From Spongospora subterranea f. sp. subterranea (Eukaryota; Endomyxa: Phytomyxea; Phytomyxea; Plasmodiophorida): DNA of 64,000 bases. The stretch lies in contig JAUGWO010000269.1 in the NCBI GenBank assembly GCA_049724395.1, positions 30,196 through 94,195 of the forward strand. The letters run 5' to 3'. The notes below the pieces were generated by a model. That model was not told the DNA's origin, ran no database searches, and worked only from the letters and a program-made list of their open reading frames with translations. The position numbers were made by a program, and so were the translations under genes. Shown here piece after piece: positions 10,328-28,034 of this stretch (positions are counted from its first letter, which is position 1; the number at the start of each line of letters is the position of its first letter).

Positions 10328-13300
10328 TATAAATCCCAGCTAAAGAATGGGCACATTATTGGGGATTTGGAGCACCTGTTGATCATGGGCAATGCCATTG
10401 GGAACCCTGGAGCCATTCAGAGTGTGTCCTGCAGCCTGGATGGGCTTGATATCGGAATCCGGACACAGGCGGGGCGAAATGTCGACCTTGTTCGGACCAA
10501 TACGGGCAAAATAACAGGATCGTATAATGTTGGGGAAAGCTTAGACATATCTGCACAGGTATTGAAGAAAACATCATGTATTGCTGTTTGATCGTATATA
10601 TATTTTTCAGGTTCATTCTGCGTCAATATCGTATAATTTCCTTGGTCGGTCACATTATATTCTTAGCTTATCCGAAGGTGGAGCAATCGTTTATAACCAG
10701 AACTTGCTGCAGCTCAAACTGCACCCGCTAACTGGGATTTTCGACATCTTCGTGATTACTATCGCTGCTGAAGTTTTGGCCCCTCTGATCCCTCCATCCG
10801 CTCCTCGATATTCTCCGCAAATTGATGAAAAGACGCCGACATCACTGATGACGCCTGCTCAGTCTATCTGTATATCGGTGTCATCATTGGAGTTGGGTGT
10901 TTCCAACGACCAGTATGCGTTTTCCGTCGCTTTCCAATCTATCAATTGCCATTCTCAATGCAATTGCAACGTGAAATCCATTTCCGTGGTGAAAATGCGG
11001 CGAAGTCGTATTCTGTATTCGTCATTGGGCAAAACTGGAGGTATTGACGTTCGCTGCTCTGATTCAGTTCGTTCTGCAATCTCTTGTGATGTTGATCTGG
11101 ATTTTGCGTTTGCGATCCAACCGATATCCGCCTCATTGTTCATGGATGTTCCAGTCACATTCACGTTGAGCTTCGCCGTTTTAAGCGGTTGTCGAGATCT
11201 AACTTCTCAAATTCTGCAGTTTGCCACTGCCTACTCTCGAACGTCACCAGCAAAAACCCCTGAAGTACAGAGTGGACATGAGGCGATACGTGTTGATTGC
11301 CAGTTATCTACCATAACAGTGATTGTCAATGATGGCGCTACCCGGAGTATAACAACAACATTCTCCCATCTATCAATGGAAGGTGACACGTTTTCAGTCG
11401 GTAGTATCACTGTTTTATACGCATCCAAAGAAACGGTGGCATCTTTGGTTTCGTGCACATCGTCACCCTTGTTCCTATACTCTCATTCACGATCTGGGTC
11501 TACGATCGAACTGAAACCCCTAAATATTATTTTATCCTTGCCCGTTATCGCCTTTCTGAACTCCGTCCCGTCCCTATCGATTGAATCCAGTGCAACCGCT
11601 GGCAAGCACAGACCTCATGGCCCTGGGTCACAACTTCGTTTCCTGTTGCCGGCTTTGGAAGTTCGCATTTTGTCTGTCGAAAACTCACCGGTTACTTTGG
11701 TGGTCCGCGATGTTTTTATTCTTTCGGCTCCGCCGGTTGGGGATTTGAACCAGTTTTCCGATTCCACGTCGGCGACGTTCTCTGCCTATATCTCCATCGG
11801 CGGCGAGATGGTTTTGGAGTCGGCATTTTTCGGATTCGATATTTCAAATTCAATTGACGCATCACAGAACTTGAACGAGTCATACCCTGGTCGCCGAACT
11901 TTGTCAATTGGGGTAAGCATTGGCGACCTCGCTTTCCGTTTGTATCCTCATCACATTGCGGTCTGCAAAGCCTTGTCGCAGTTACCTGCACCGGAACAGC
12001 GCATCGATCGTTCTCACAATACCGGACGTAGTGATTCAAACGCATATACGTTCTCGCAAGATGACTTGCGCTCACTGAAATTTGTCGAATCTGGCAATGA
12101 ACACTCTATTCGTCAAGGGCAAGTCATTCTCCTGAAGAATAGCATCTGCTGGAAGTATTTGTCGCCTCGTTGTGTTACTCATGTTCATTTCAATTCTGCC
12201 AACTTGACGTTTTTGTCATCGCTTGATCTGTCAGTACTGTTTCATTGCATTTTGTTTTCACCTCGCGTGCTTAACTGCGAATAGGGAGGCTTTTGATCCG
12301 CTATCCGGTGATCTAGTGCTCATTGAAGCATTTTCTGTGAATTTCGGTCGCGCCAGCGTTCATAAAGTAGCGCATGCTGTTGCAGCAGAAGCGTGGAAGT
12401 TATCATGGTCTGAAACACACGCCGTCACCTCCGCCGAACTTGTTCAATTCTTGCGAATCGATTCCATGTCCAGCTTTCCGTTGCTAAGTATGTGTTTCTG
12501 GAATTTTAGCTGAAAACGTATTAATATCGGTTCAGAAACCATATCTGTAGAAGTCGCGTCAGTGTCAGTTTCAATAGCGTCTCGCATTGATGGTATTGAT
12601 GTGGATCATTGTATTGTTTCTTCAAATAAGATTCAGGCAAATACTGCGATTTTTTCCCCATCATGCATGTATTCAGTTGTAAAAGTTCGGTCAGCGTCAA
12701 TCGGAATATATCGATACGCAGATCTGCTTCAGTATCCTGTGTTTGGTCAAACCGATATTTCCTTGACATCACTTAATATTCCCATATCTTCTGACGTTGC
12801 ATCCCCTGTCTCGCCATTGATGCATCAATGCCGCGGCCATCAACAGGTTCTCAATGCGTCTTTCTCTACCCCGCTAAAGGTTTGTATCAGTGGTTATATT
12901 ATCGATATGTTATCCTACACTGCGGAAACATTTTCGTCAATCACATCTGACAGGGTTGCCGCTGATGACACCGTGGTTCTTGCTGGGAATACTACCAGAC
13001 TGCATCATTGCTCTCAATTGGTATTGTCAAATCAATGCGGTATTCCGATAGTCTATCGACAGCAAGGGGTACTAGATTCAAGGCTGCTGCCTCCAGGCGA
13101 AAGACATAATTTCACTTGGCAATCGTATGTGTGCGTCGTTCTGCTATAGTCGTTGTCAAATTCTGCGTTCAGCTTGCTGCATCGCCATCTGCGGCTCTCG
13201 TGTCATTCACTATTCTGGTCCTCTACAGTGGACCTTGATATAAACGAGCCTATGACAGTTCAGTTGCATCGCCCTGATGCGTTTGTTAACATACGGGTGG

Positions 13301-16300
13301 TCTTCGATGATCATCAGTTTCAGTTCTTGGGCGAAATTTACGCTAGTTCGGATTTACCGTTCTCCCTTGAATTCCGCGCATCAGCTATTTATCAAGATCA
13401 GGATACGCCCGTCAATAGCGTAGTTATAATTCCTTCGCACAGCAAACATGTTCCAGTACCTATATGGCTATCGTCTGGAGAACTTCTGAAAATACAATAT
13501 CAAGTGCGCCCGTATGTTAGCGACGGGGAATCTCTGAAATGGCGTTGGGTAAGCGAATGCGAAAATCACGACTTCAAATCAGATTTCTGATGGTTTTTGT
13601 TTTGATTTTGTCAGAGCCACATGGTATCGTCAGCACCAATTGCTTTCAAAGACAGTTCAGGAAACATTCGTCGTTATATCTGGGCTGCGTCTACTGCAAA
13701 CTCATTCCATTTTTCGGCTCCCGTTACGATTCGCAACAATTGTGAGTGCGATGTCTTCATTCGTGTGTGCTCTTCCACGAGCACTCTGATTTCCCCGCAT
13801 GATTGTATTCCATTCGAATGGAATATTTGCGATGATTTGACCGTGTGCTTGTCCACATCCAACAATGGAAGTGTTCATACGAAGGTGATTATTCCCGAAG
13901 AAAGTTCTTCGTTAACGGTTCTTATCCCAATTGAGAACTGCGGGGACGCGATATCTGTCACCACGTTGGATCCGATTTTAGGATTGCGAATCGAACTGTT
14001 CTCAACAGTGACAGTTCGGAACGTGACCGGGTCAGTATTGAAGCTATCTTTGTCTAACAACGAAGAAAGTGTTCTTGCCGATGATAGCACCACGTCTTTG
14101 TTTTTCCCCCACATTAGTGACCTTTATTTCACCCTCTCTGATTCGGCCCAGATTTTATGCAGTCAACAACTGCATGGCAGACGGTATGTTTGTTTGTTGA
14201 TCACGACCATCATTTGCAAACGGCGCTTTCAGGTCGGGTACTTTTAGTGTTGACTTATGCTCTCCGGTGACACTGTATCTGATGCGGCTATCAATGGTAC
14301 ATGTTGAATTCGCTGACACAGCCGGAAAAAAACTGATCATGGATTAGATAATAGAATGGTCGATGACCGCTAATAGTCGTACTTTTGACGTTAATTCTCG
14401 CTGTTTAATCGTGCTTCAATCTCGATATGTTTCTGCATAACAAATGCCCTTTTCCTATCTCGTATCGTGCTGAAATGCCATCTGAGGAAAAAGATCGGAT
14501 TATCGGTGAGGAGCGATGACATTTGTGGCGATGTTTTCATATTCTGCTGTAGTGGCGTCACAGTCTTGGCATAATGTTTCTTTTTGGGGTCTCCAACGTC
14601 CTCCGATTCACGCGATACATACTTCCCCATCATTTGAGTCTGGTGCTTGGGTTGAAGACACATCTTCCTTGCGCATTTCCCGCGAATCTGAACCTGCTGA
14701 AAGTGGAAAGAATTTGTGGGGCTGGTCTCCACAGCTGTCTTGCACTGCTGGTAAGCGTACATGCAAATCGCAACCATATCAAACCAACTGGGTTCAGATA
14801 ATGATGGTCGCATTCTATTACGAATTCGAAGCCGAAGCGGATACGATATCATTTTGTCATGCTTCAAATTGCGTCGAAATGGTGTCATGCACGTTATCAT
14901 TTTCAGGCACGCCGAACCCCAGATTATGCTCAAAATTCTCGCTAATTGCCTTGACTTAGCGATGTCCAAGTGCCATTATTCTTCTTCAATTCAACAAATC
15001 GGAAGTTTTTCTTGCGTTTTGACAGTGCCAGGTCAATGTCTCCGACCAACGTCACCGTGGATAAGTTTGATCTGGAACCTATGCAGAGTACCCAAATTGC
15101 GCCATGTAATTCTACTTGTTCCTCCATCTACCTTTGTTATTGAGAGAGTTTTCACAGCAGGGAAGTTAACAGAGGAGAGAATTTTTTACCCCTCGACTCA
15201 TCGCACCCCGCTTTACCTGAGATGTGCTGAATCTGACTGGACTCTCCAGCCCGTCATGCTTGCAGATAGCGTTCAGGAAAATGTAGTTTTAAACTGTTCC
15301 CTTGATGCTCTAAAGAAGTCAACACAGCCTCACATGCTCGGAAGTTCCCCAACGCGGTCTGTTCAACGAAACGCCACAGAAGTTAATGTGAAGGTTTAAC
15401 TAACCACATACAATGCGTGTTACCCATCAATAATCGCTCTTTCACCGCAGGTGGATTGCTATGAACGCAACGGGACCTTGCTTACTTTTTTAAGCAATCC
15501 CGATGCTGATCCTGTCATCGCAAAGCCGTTTTCTCAATTGTTTCAAGCCGAATTTGTTACCATTGAAGTCTGCTTCATAACAGACGCCGAAGATACCGTT
15601 GCGTGCATTTTCCTGGATAAACTCAAATGCAATATTGAACAGCGTCATAATATGGTAAATATCTGTTCTTTGTTTTGAGCCGGTTTCCTGATTCATGTAG
15701 GAATGTGCTCCCTTGATATCATTTCTACACAAATTCCCTGCTGTTGTTCCTGGTCGCACCGTTGCTGTTTCGATTCAATCGTTCCAGATAGATCATTTAC
15801 AATTCGAAAGTTTCCCTGTCGTCGCGCATGTTGATCGTTTGGAAGAAGATGAAGAAATGCCTTTTGTTGATGCAGAGATTTCTCTTGGTCCATGTCTCTC
15901 CAAAACAGGCGTTAGTGGAATTGGTTTTCCCCTTCAAAGTTTGTTGGAAGAACGACATGTTCAGGTCGATAGACTATTTCCCTGCACGGTATCATGTTAA
16001 CTGTTTTTTGTTAGTCCATATTCGTGAAACTTGCCCCCATTCGTACCAACATTGAAGATGCATTTATATCAACCTTGACAAGTTTCGCCAGCGAAGTCTC
16101 ACAAGTACTGTTCAAAAGAGCCAGTGGGACGTTTGTACAACAAACGGAATCTACTCCGGTGAAGCGAATATTGCTTATTTTTTGTTTAAGTTTAAAATCG
16201 ACATAGGATTATGATTGGCAGGCACAGCAGCCTTTTTTGGCGTCACTCAATAATATTGTGCAGCCTCGTTTTTCTGCCGATCGTTTTCATCTTGCAGCGG

Positions 16301-17829
16301 TGCAAATCAGGTACTGTCTCTCAGAAAGTTTTTTCTTTTTGTGCCAATATGATTCTGCCAACCAGTGTGTCATACTCGGGGTCCCGCGCGTACCTTGGCT
16401 GTCAATCGTTGCCCGTAAGACTGTCCGCTGTTGAGCTGAAGTCTGTACTCTCCTCTAGCGATAGGCTAATCAAAGAACTTTCTGCAAATTATCTAGCAGT
16501 AATTAGACCGTGCTGTGATGTCGCCAATATTGATTGGAAAAACAGGATGTGATCATGATATCGCCGCTGTTGTTTGGCTCTATGGATTTGTTAGGTAATC
16601 CAACGCAGCTTATCAGCAGTTTTTCAAAAGGCATTCAAGGCTTGGTTCGTTTGCCATCACGTGCTCTGACTCGAGGTGTGTTTCTACATACTTTCCTGTG
16701 CCTCAATCTAATTTTTATGTAGGACCACGTGCACTGGCTTGGGCTACCCTGCAAGGAATCGGATCTCTTCTGCAAAACATCAGCGAAGGAACTTTGACTT
16801 CAGTCAGCGGGTTTACTCATAGCTTAGCACGCAACGTTGATGGCGTTTCTCCTTCTTATTATCATCTTTTATCGTTGGATCAGAATGCTGTGGTACATGT
16901 TGCTGAGGCGTTTCAATCGTATCAATTGCTGAGTTCTGTTTTAGACGAATTCTCCTAGAGGGATATCCCAAGGTGTTGTGTCGGGTGCCACAAGCCTTGC
17001 CACCGGCGTGTTTTTAGGTGTAACTGGTAAGTCCTGCTTTGCTCCTTTCAAGACCTGTTCATAATTATTTGATGGCAGGCGTTGTCAGCGCGCCAATTCG
17101 TGGGGCAATGCAACAGGTACCATCGGCTCAGAATAAAAGGCTCTAATCTCATATCGCTTAGGGGTCGTGGGGTTTTATTAAAAGGACTTGGCGCGGGCGT
17201 TGCTGGAGTTATCAGCAAGGTCCATTATGACTTAATTGCATATTTTGGTTTGTTAATGGATGGACCTTAGCCCGTATCTGGTGCGCTCGAAATGGTTAGC
17301 CAAACTAGTCGAGGTCTTGCTAGTGCGGCAGGAGTGTCTCAAAGTTCACCTGATCTGCGTTTTGTCGCTGAGACATCGCCTTCTGATGATGTAGGTTTTG
17401 TCCGTTTATCCAATACCGAGTCGTTGATTTTTGGTATAGGACGTACTCTCGAAAATATCCACAGTTCGCTTACGAGTTATCGCACACACTAGACAAGAAA
17501 CATACCGAAAACATTTCAGAGTCGGACGGATATCTTATCAAAGTAAGTTTTATTTGTTCCGTAATGCATCTGTGAGTTTACATGCATGAAAAGATGCAGG
17601 ATTACTCTGCTCAACCGCTATATTATTATGTACTAGAACTTCTCTCAACTTAATATTATCTGGTAGCGACAGCGTTTCCATGTCGTTACCATATTCGGAA
17701 ATACGGACCGAATTCACTGGTTCAAACGAGATTGTCATTATCGGCTCAGATGTTGCATTCATTGTAGAGATGGATCATTTAACACGACAGTCGTTTCTGA
17801 ATTGTATCAACGATAAAATATACGAATAA
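10328..17829 (+). CDS. VPS13-like bridge lipid-transfer protein, C-terminal part
   Basis: VPS13 proteins are rod-shaped bridges that move lipids between membranes at organelle contacts. The gene is split by many short introns (for example 10559-10610, 52 bp). Readable parts in order are a long beta-rich middle (exon 10611 to about 12230), an adaptor-binding-like region (around 12990-13300, with N-rich LVLSNQCGIPIVY), and a diagnostic C-terminal stretch of LGNP and small-residue helices at 16558-17350 (MDLLGNPTQLISSFSKGIQG, then VVSGATSLATGVFLGVTG, GVLLKGLGAGVAGVISK). Final exons near 17440-17829 give a PH-like tail (SRKYPQFAYELSHTL, then SNEIVIIGSDVAFIV). The frame opens after a stop at 10325; the N-terminal chorein domain is not in the window. 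The true start is unknown, so this is either 5' truncated or begins in unrecognised exons. A few one-base frame changes are needed late in the gene. Confidence 0.75.
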
Positions 17830-17850
17830 TGTTGGGGCAACGTTTTCCGA

Positions 17851-18804
17851 TTATTGAACCTTTATTGCTTCAGAATGAGCGATGTCTTCTTCGTCGTCGA
17901 ATATGATTTCTTCAGACGTCAAATGAGCGGCTGGAGTGACGTCAATAATTCGATTGCACGCGGCCACCACTTCTTTGAGGTTCACCCTTCCTTTCTCCGT
18001 TATGAATTTCGCCACCTCATCGAACTTTTCGGCGCTGATGTACACGTATTTGCCTCTGTCGTCTAAAATTCCTGATAATCGACCTTCGCTTTCGAGAACA
18101 TGGACGCGATCAAGGCATTCTTGCGCTGATCTATTTTGGCACAATCAGCACATGCACAATCAAATCTGCACAATTTTAGTACCCCATATTGAATCTAACA
18201 GCAAGATCTTCTAAAGCAACCATCTTACGATCTTTGATATCCTGAACGAAACTTTCCACAATTCCTTCGCTTGTAGCAGAGTCAGATTCCTCGGCCACTC
18301 CTTTCTCTTCTTCGACAATCAAACTGCCACGTTATTCAATGGACATTAAAAATCCAGAAAAAAAAATATTACTCTTTCCACTGAGCATATTCTTTTTCTA
18401 ATTCCAGAGCTTCCTTTTTACGCTGCGCATCACGAGAATCTTCAGCGGCTTTTTCGTGTGCTAAACGTGCCGCTTCTCTCGCAGCAAGTTTCTCTTCATA
18501 TTTAGTGGGAGGCGCCGGCGGTTCCGCTGCAGCTGGACGAGGGCGAGCCTGAAATTTTTGTGTTAGCTCTATTGAAGTCCATCAACCAAATAGATCAGAG
18601 AAAGAAACGATGAGATAAACATGGAACTACCTGCTGGATATTCCTATCAATGATATCCTGAAGGCCTCGCCTGGCGCGGCGAGCGGGCGCCTGTTCCTGC
18701 CCCGGGGCCGGCGCGGTAGCGGTAAACTCTTGGCGTTTGACCCATAGTATGATCCCGATTCCGCCAATCACGATGGCGACAAGATATGCCCATAGCAGAT
18801 ACAT
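17851..18804 (-). CDS. DDRGK1: DDRGK domain-containing protein (UFBP1)
   Basis: UFBP1 is the ER-membrane adaptor that recruits the UFL1 ligase for UFMylation, used in ribosome quality control and ER homeostasis. Exons on the minus strand: 18804-18631, 18548-18373, 18323-18183, 18130-17851, giving about 256 aa, with introns of 82, 49 and 52 bp. Residues 1-23 form an ER anchor (MYLLWAYLVAIVIGGIGIIL). A charged helix rich in Ala, Glu and Lys follows (KYEEKLAAREAARLAHEKA), then SLIVEEEKGVAEE. The C-terminal PCI/winged-helix part contains the name-giving motif GILDDRGKYVYIS and ends in an acidic tail. Every exon join keeps frame, so the gene looks functional. Its stop lies 21 bp from the convergent VPS13-like gene, and its start is 548 bp from the divergent ISWI start. 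Family assignment is secure. Confidence 0.95.
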
Positions 18805-19352
18805 TTCTAGTGCCTTTGCCTATATGGCTACGGACTCCACAATAATTCCTCGTTGGACGGTTTCCACTGCGACAAAACACTCAATTTCAGAGATATCGCG
18901 TTTCTACATGCAGAGGAAATCAACCGAGTAGTTGTTGAAAACACGTTCTGAGTTTGTTTGCGTTTTCACTTCTTACAAACCCTTCTCTTAAATTTGTACT
19001 CAAATCACTGCGACGCAAATCTGGTTAATTGTACTTTGATTGCGAACAATACAAATAGGGAATTTCTGCCAGAACAACGTACGAATTTCTTTCTGACGAT
19101 GCGAATTCCCCTCCGCCTGGTGTTCGGGTTCCTGTCCTGTTCCTGTACGGTTTATTTGTGGAATTGGTTGCGGTGATTGACTATACGCAATAATTGTGGT
19201 CATTTATCACGGTGGTATCGTTAGTTCGCACTGTATCAGCCCGTTGTTCGTTCTCTATCGCCTCTCGATCCCATTAATCGTTAATCGCTGATTGGGATCG
19301 GTCCTCTGCTTCATAATCGCCACGGGTCCGTTAGCAGACCGCTCGTCCAATA
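18805..19352. promoter_or_regulatory. shared divergent promoter region, UFBP1 and ISWI
   Basis: These 548 bp separate the two start codons and hold no convincing gene, so both promoters and 5' UTRs must lie here. A near-repeat, gatcccattaatcg then gctgattgggatcggtc (about 19267-19302), gives a short inverted pair around a gattggga core. Specific binding sites cannot be named. Confidence 0.55.
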
Positions 19353-23905
<4,553 letters not shown>

Positions 23906-24011
23906 AGAATCTGATTTCCGAGATACTATCCTGATTATTTTGTAGATCTATGTTGATAAAATGCATATATAACTGTGTTTTAGGTTTTTCGAGCTGTCAG
24001 TAGCGATATTA

Positions 24012-25462
24012 TTATCCACGTTCGGTTCCCGCCCTGTCTATATCGCGAGGGCAAAACATTTGCACATGAATGATGGAACTTGTGGCGTGTCCGATCGATA
24101 TTATGGTCCATGTCACCGTCCACCCATATGGCTGATAGAAGAATGGCGCCAGCGCGATGAATAACGTCCCGAGCACGTACATCATCATCGTTATTCCCAG
24201 AAGTGCTGCACTTATGCTCATACGGTATAACAACGCCAACAGTTTTGGGTTTGACGATGGATGGGCCTTGGCAATCTCGTACCCCGTTCGTTGGAATGAA
24301 ATAGAACTGACCAGGAACAATACTCCAACGATTGTTTGCGATAGGGCCGCCACGAACCCGTTCAGTTTCTCCAATTCGGGGAAAAGACGAGATCGATACG
24401 TTGAGTACATGACGGAAAACACCAGGTCGGAAATGAAAGGAACCGAGGTGAAGATGACGAACCCAATGATCCGGTTGGTGCCGATCAGACGATACATAAT
24501 AGAGGGTGAGGATTTCGGGGTGAGATCGGCCACCAAACCGACCCAAACACGGGCCGACATCATCGTGATTAGGAAAGAGAATCCCGACAGTTGAGTGACA
24601 AAAAATCGGACAATCGGCGCTTGTAGATTAGAAGTTGACAACCATCCGCCGACACAGAATACGATCGACATCGTGAGTGATGTCAATATGATCAAGACCA
24701 GGGCAAAATGCGGAATCTGTAGTCGATTGATGATATACCTCCAGTATCGCTCTCGCGATCGCACTGCTTGTTGGTATTTGCGCTTGTATTTCAATTTTAA
24801 CAAAGTCAGATGCCGATAGAGGTAAATCGAAGCGGATATGGCAGCGAACCCGAACAGTATTCCGGGAATCCATCTCAACCCGGCTTGATAATACCAGGAC
24901 GAGAACGTCGCGCTCCAGACCTCTTCGTCCATGGTGATAGAGACCCTTGTCGCCTTTGAGTTGAGTATCGCGGGGAACACCCTCTCATCAGCCTGAATCT
25001 CGAAGAAGGGGACAGTATTCCGATGAGAACCTGGTCTCCGTCCATAATTATCCCTCAAATTAACCCCTTTTCCAGGAACATATCCCCGAATTTCCCCTGA
25101 ACTGCATGTCAGAATTGTTTTGGTAAGCTACACGTTATATTACGGATTAGGGCAATGGCGCCTTTCGACACAAATCCATCGTAGGTGACTTCGTCTGAAC
25201 AGGGACCCGACTCTGCCAGATACACGATGACATTGTTGAATTCCTTAGTATAACCCGCCAAGTTGCATGGATTTGCTGTGGCGGAGAACGCTACGATATT
25301 TCCCACGATTGCCGGGCGATGGTCGGACGCTTGTGGACCGATAAAACTGGTCATCGCCGGAGTGATTCGGGTTTCATTGATCAAAGGCCCGTCTAAAAAC
25401 AGTAACGATCCCAATGTGGAACCGAACAGGACCGTGGTATAATAAAAAAAACTCAAAATCAT
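24012..25462 (-). CDS. secretory-pathway protein with PA domain and about seven TM helices
   Basis: Two main exons on the minus strand, 25462 to about 25130 and about 25097-24012, joined by an intron of roughly 33 bp. The chosen Met gives a signal peptide (MILSFFYYTTVLFGSTLGSL). The lumenal part resembles a protease-associated domain: IVGNIVAFSATANPCN, then GFVSKGAIALIR, then TVPFFEIQADERVFPAIL, like the G-x-I-A-L-I and V-P-x-x-x-I segments of PA domains. Six to seven hydrophobic helices separated by short charged loops follow (for example WIPGILFGFAAISASIYLY). PA-7TM proteins of this shape exist in several protists, but I cannot name an orthologue; receptor-like or sorting roles are possible. 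A second in-frame-rich segment upstream (25506-25733) may be another exon or a neighbour. It converges on ISWI with 107 bp between the stops. Confidence 0.65.
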
Positions 25463-25915
25463 TATTAACCGAAAAGGGTGCCTTGATATCTCATCAACGA
25501 AACGATCATCGCGGTTTGGTTGCACCAAAATATCTGACGAACTTGGACATGCCAGGATCATGAATGGGCAGGGTGATACGCGTCGAAGTTGACGTAATGT
25601 CGGCACATGCTCCGATCGCATCGACCACAATTGGTGGAATTTTTTGCAAAACGCACCTTCCGTTCTGCGGGTCCATGCAACAAAGGACTGCCGCGCTGCT
25701 CCCCGCTCCCAGCTTGATAACCTGGGTCCACATGTCGTCGTGATCATCACGTGCATCTGGGCTGTTAGGTGGCGGATCTGTCAGTACAATATTTCATCCA
25801 TCAGATGACCTAGTGTTAATCGCCGGTGGATCGCTGTAATGGCGTTGGCGCTGTCTGGCTGAATCTTGATACATGACACCCTGAGGAACTCGTGAGAGTT
25901 CCAGTAGCTGACCGA
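25463..25915. other. 5' flank of the PA-TM gene, possible extra exon
   Basis: A 75-codon frame at 25506-25733 (-) reads QVIKLGAGSSAAVLCCMDP and GACADITSTSTRITLPIHDP. It looks protein-like but has no domain I know and no proven splice to the gene at 24012-25462. Confidence 0.35.
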
Positions 25916-26775
25916 TTTTTCTCTATTGATTGTCGATTGTCGTCATCAAGAGGATTACCCTATTCTATTGACTGTCGATTGTCGTCATTATCATCATCAA
26001 GAGGATCACCCTATTCTATTGACTGTCGATTGTCGTCATTATCATCATCAAGAGGATCACCCTATTCTATTGACTGTCGATTGTCGTCATTGTCGTCATC
26101 AAGAGGATTACCCTATTCTATTGACTGTCGATTGTCGTCATTATCATCATCAAGAGGATCACCCTATTCTATTGACTGTCGATTGTCGTCATTATCATCA
26201 TCAAGAGGATCACCCTATTCTATTGACTGTCGATTGTCGTCATTATCATCATCAAGAGGATCACCCTATTCTATTGACTGTCGATTGTCGTCATTGTCGT
26301 CATCAAGAGGATTACCCTATTCTATTGACTGTCGATTTCGTCATTATCATCATCAAGAGGATCACCCTATTCTATTGACTGTCGATTGTCGTCATTATCA
26401 TCATCAAGAGGATTCACCCTATTCATATTGACTGTCGATTGTCGTCATTATCATCATCAAGAGGATCACCCTATTCTATTGACTGTCGATTGTCGTCATT
26501 ATCATCATCAAGAGGATCACCCTATTCTATTGATGATTTCCATTCTGTCGATTGTCGTCATTATCATCATCAAGAGGATCACCCTATTCTATTGACTGTC
26601 GATTGTCGTCATTATCATCATCAAGAGGATCACCCTATTCTATTGACTGTCGATTGTCGTCATTATCATCATCAAGAGGATCACCCTATTCTATTGACTG
26701 TCGATTGTCGCCATTATATCATCATCAAGTGGATCACCCGATTCTTCTCTATTTATTGTCGATTTCGTCATTAAT
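25916..26775. repeat. 51-bp minisatellite, about 16 copies
   Basis: The unit is ctattctattgactgtcgat followed by tgtcgtcattatcatcatca and agaggatcacc. Two subtypes alternate: one with cattatcatcatc and one with cattgtcgtcatc and a ttaccc ending. The 51-bp period keeps all three + frames open, so long apparent ORFs here are not evidence of a protein. A few copies carry small indels near 26335, 26413 and 26535. Confidence 0.95.
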
Positions 26776-26789
26776 ATAATTGTTTCCGA

Positions 26790-27149
26790 GTTCATCAAAT
26801 GGGGCTTAGGACAGCCCGTTTCACGACCAATGTCCATACTGTTCGCCGCATTCCTTGCCGTATCTCGACGATCAGTCGAGAGCAACGCAAAGAGGAATCC
26901 ACACAATCCATAATCAATCCTTCCACAAAACAAGTTCTCCCCGTCGCTAAATACTGATCTAGCTACAGTTCGCCCTATATATCCCTCTACACGAAGATCA
27001 TCCTGGATATTTTTTACTGTGTCATCCAGGCTAACACAGAGATTTCTCCACATATGCCAATTTATCTGCCAATAGGCACCGCTCCCCGCTATTCTTGGGA
27101 ATACTGTCGTGAATGTACTCGTACAGTGACCGTTTTTTAATAACAGCAC
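26790..27149 (-). repeat. degraded copy of recurrent module (copy D)
   Basis: A minus-strand frame reads RRDTARNAANSMDIG, then CPKPHLMNS. Close relatives occur at 32060-32170 (+), 33184-33585 (-) and 34700-34760 (+). The shared RDTxRNAxxSM plus PxLMNxxxxIL pattern shows that the four pieces descend from one coding or element sequence. The identity of that parent is unknown. Confidence 0.6.
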
Positions 27150-27599
27150 CGGTGTCTGAGTGGTTCGACAGAACCTGCCTCAGAAGAAAAATTTTGCCAG
27201 GGTCGAAATTAGCTGTGTCCGATCAGATTCCAAAATCTTAATCCTTGGCCTGCGTTCCTGGTCTTTTCAGCACCTGTAGGCTTCTCTGCATACTGATTGA
27301 TATCAAACGAGTGGTTTTGTTTTGTAGTTGAACCAGCTCCCATTCAGGTACCGACTGTGTTGATACGACTCCGGAAACCTGCACCAACCAACAACCACTC
27401 GTTCATTGTGAGTCATTTCTTGACCTGGGTTCCGGGTCGGATGGCTGGACACCAAGTACTAAGATACGGTAGGAAACTACACACCTCATGTGTAGCACCT
27501 TGTACAGTACACAATATTATCCATCCACATTTAGGTCCGTAGATGGATGCTAATAATGTCACGGCATATACACTTTTTTTATTCGTGCGGTAAAAATGG
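27150..27599. other. spacer
   Basis: An 81-codon frame at 27297-27542 (+) follows a plausible tttgtag acceptor and is rich in Thr, Pro and His. No domain recognised. Confidence 0.35.
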
Positions 27600-27623
27600 A
27601 AAAAATTTTGTCATAAACAATCT

Positions 27624-27900
27624 GAAAAATTGAGTAATTTTGTCATGCCACCTGGAAAAATCTCCGTTTTTGCTCATCGCACTTTTTCACGCACTTTGTT
27701 GAAACAAAAATCGTTTGAAAAATTGAGTAATTTTGTCATGCCACCTGGAAAAATCTCCGTTTTTGCTCATCGCACTTTTTCACGCACTTTGTTGAAACAA
27801 AAATCGTTTGAAAAATTGAGTAATTTCGTCATGCCACCTGGAATAATCTCCGTTTTTGCTCGTCGCACTTTTTCACGCACTTTTGACGGCAAGAAAAATA
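27624..27900. repeat. 93-bp tandem repeat, three copies
   Basis: The unit starts aattgagtaattttgtcatg and contains cacctggaaaaatctccg and gcactttttcacgcac. Starts are at about 27629, 27722 and 27815. The 93-bp period keeps one frame open (31-residue units with SNFVMPPGKISVFAHRTF). The third copy has diverged more. Confidence 0.9.
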
Positions 27901-28034
27901 TCGTCGCATTCTGCGGGAACCCACTACCGAATTCATAATTTGTCTCTCGAACCTCATGTCCTATGTTTATGAGTTTCGCTCATGAGTACCGGAAGAACGT
28001 GTACCCCGTTATTTTGAGGTTTTCTGATGTTGCA

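Noticed and set aside
24157-24819. Plus-strand frames opposite the PA-TM gene
   Set aside because: They are shadows of the minus-strand membrane protein, which has signal peptide and TM periodicity.
25892-26779. Ser/Arg-rich repeat ORFs
   Set aside because: All three frames are open across the 51-bp array, so openness carries no information.
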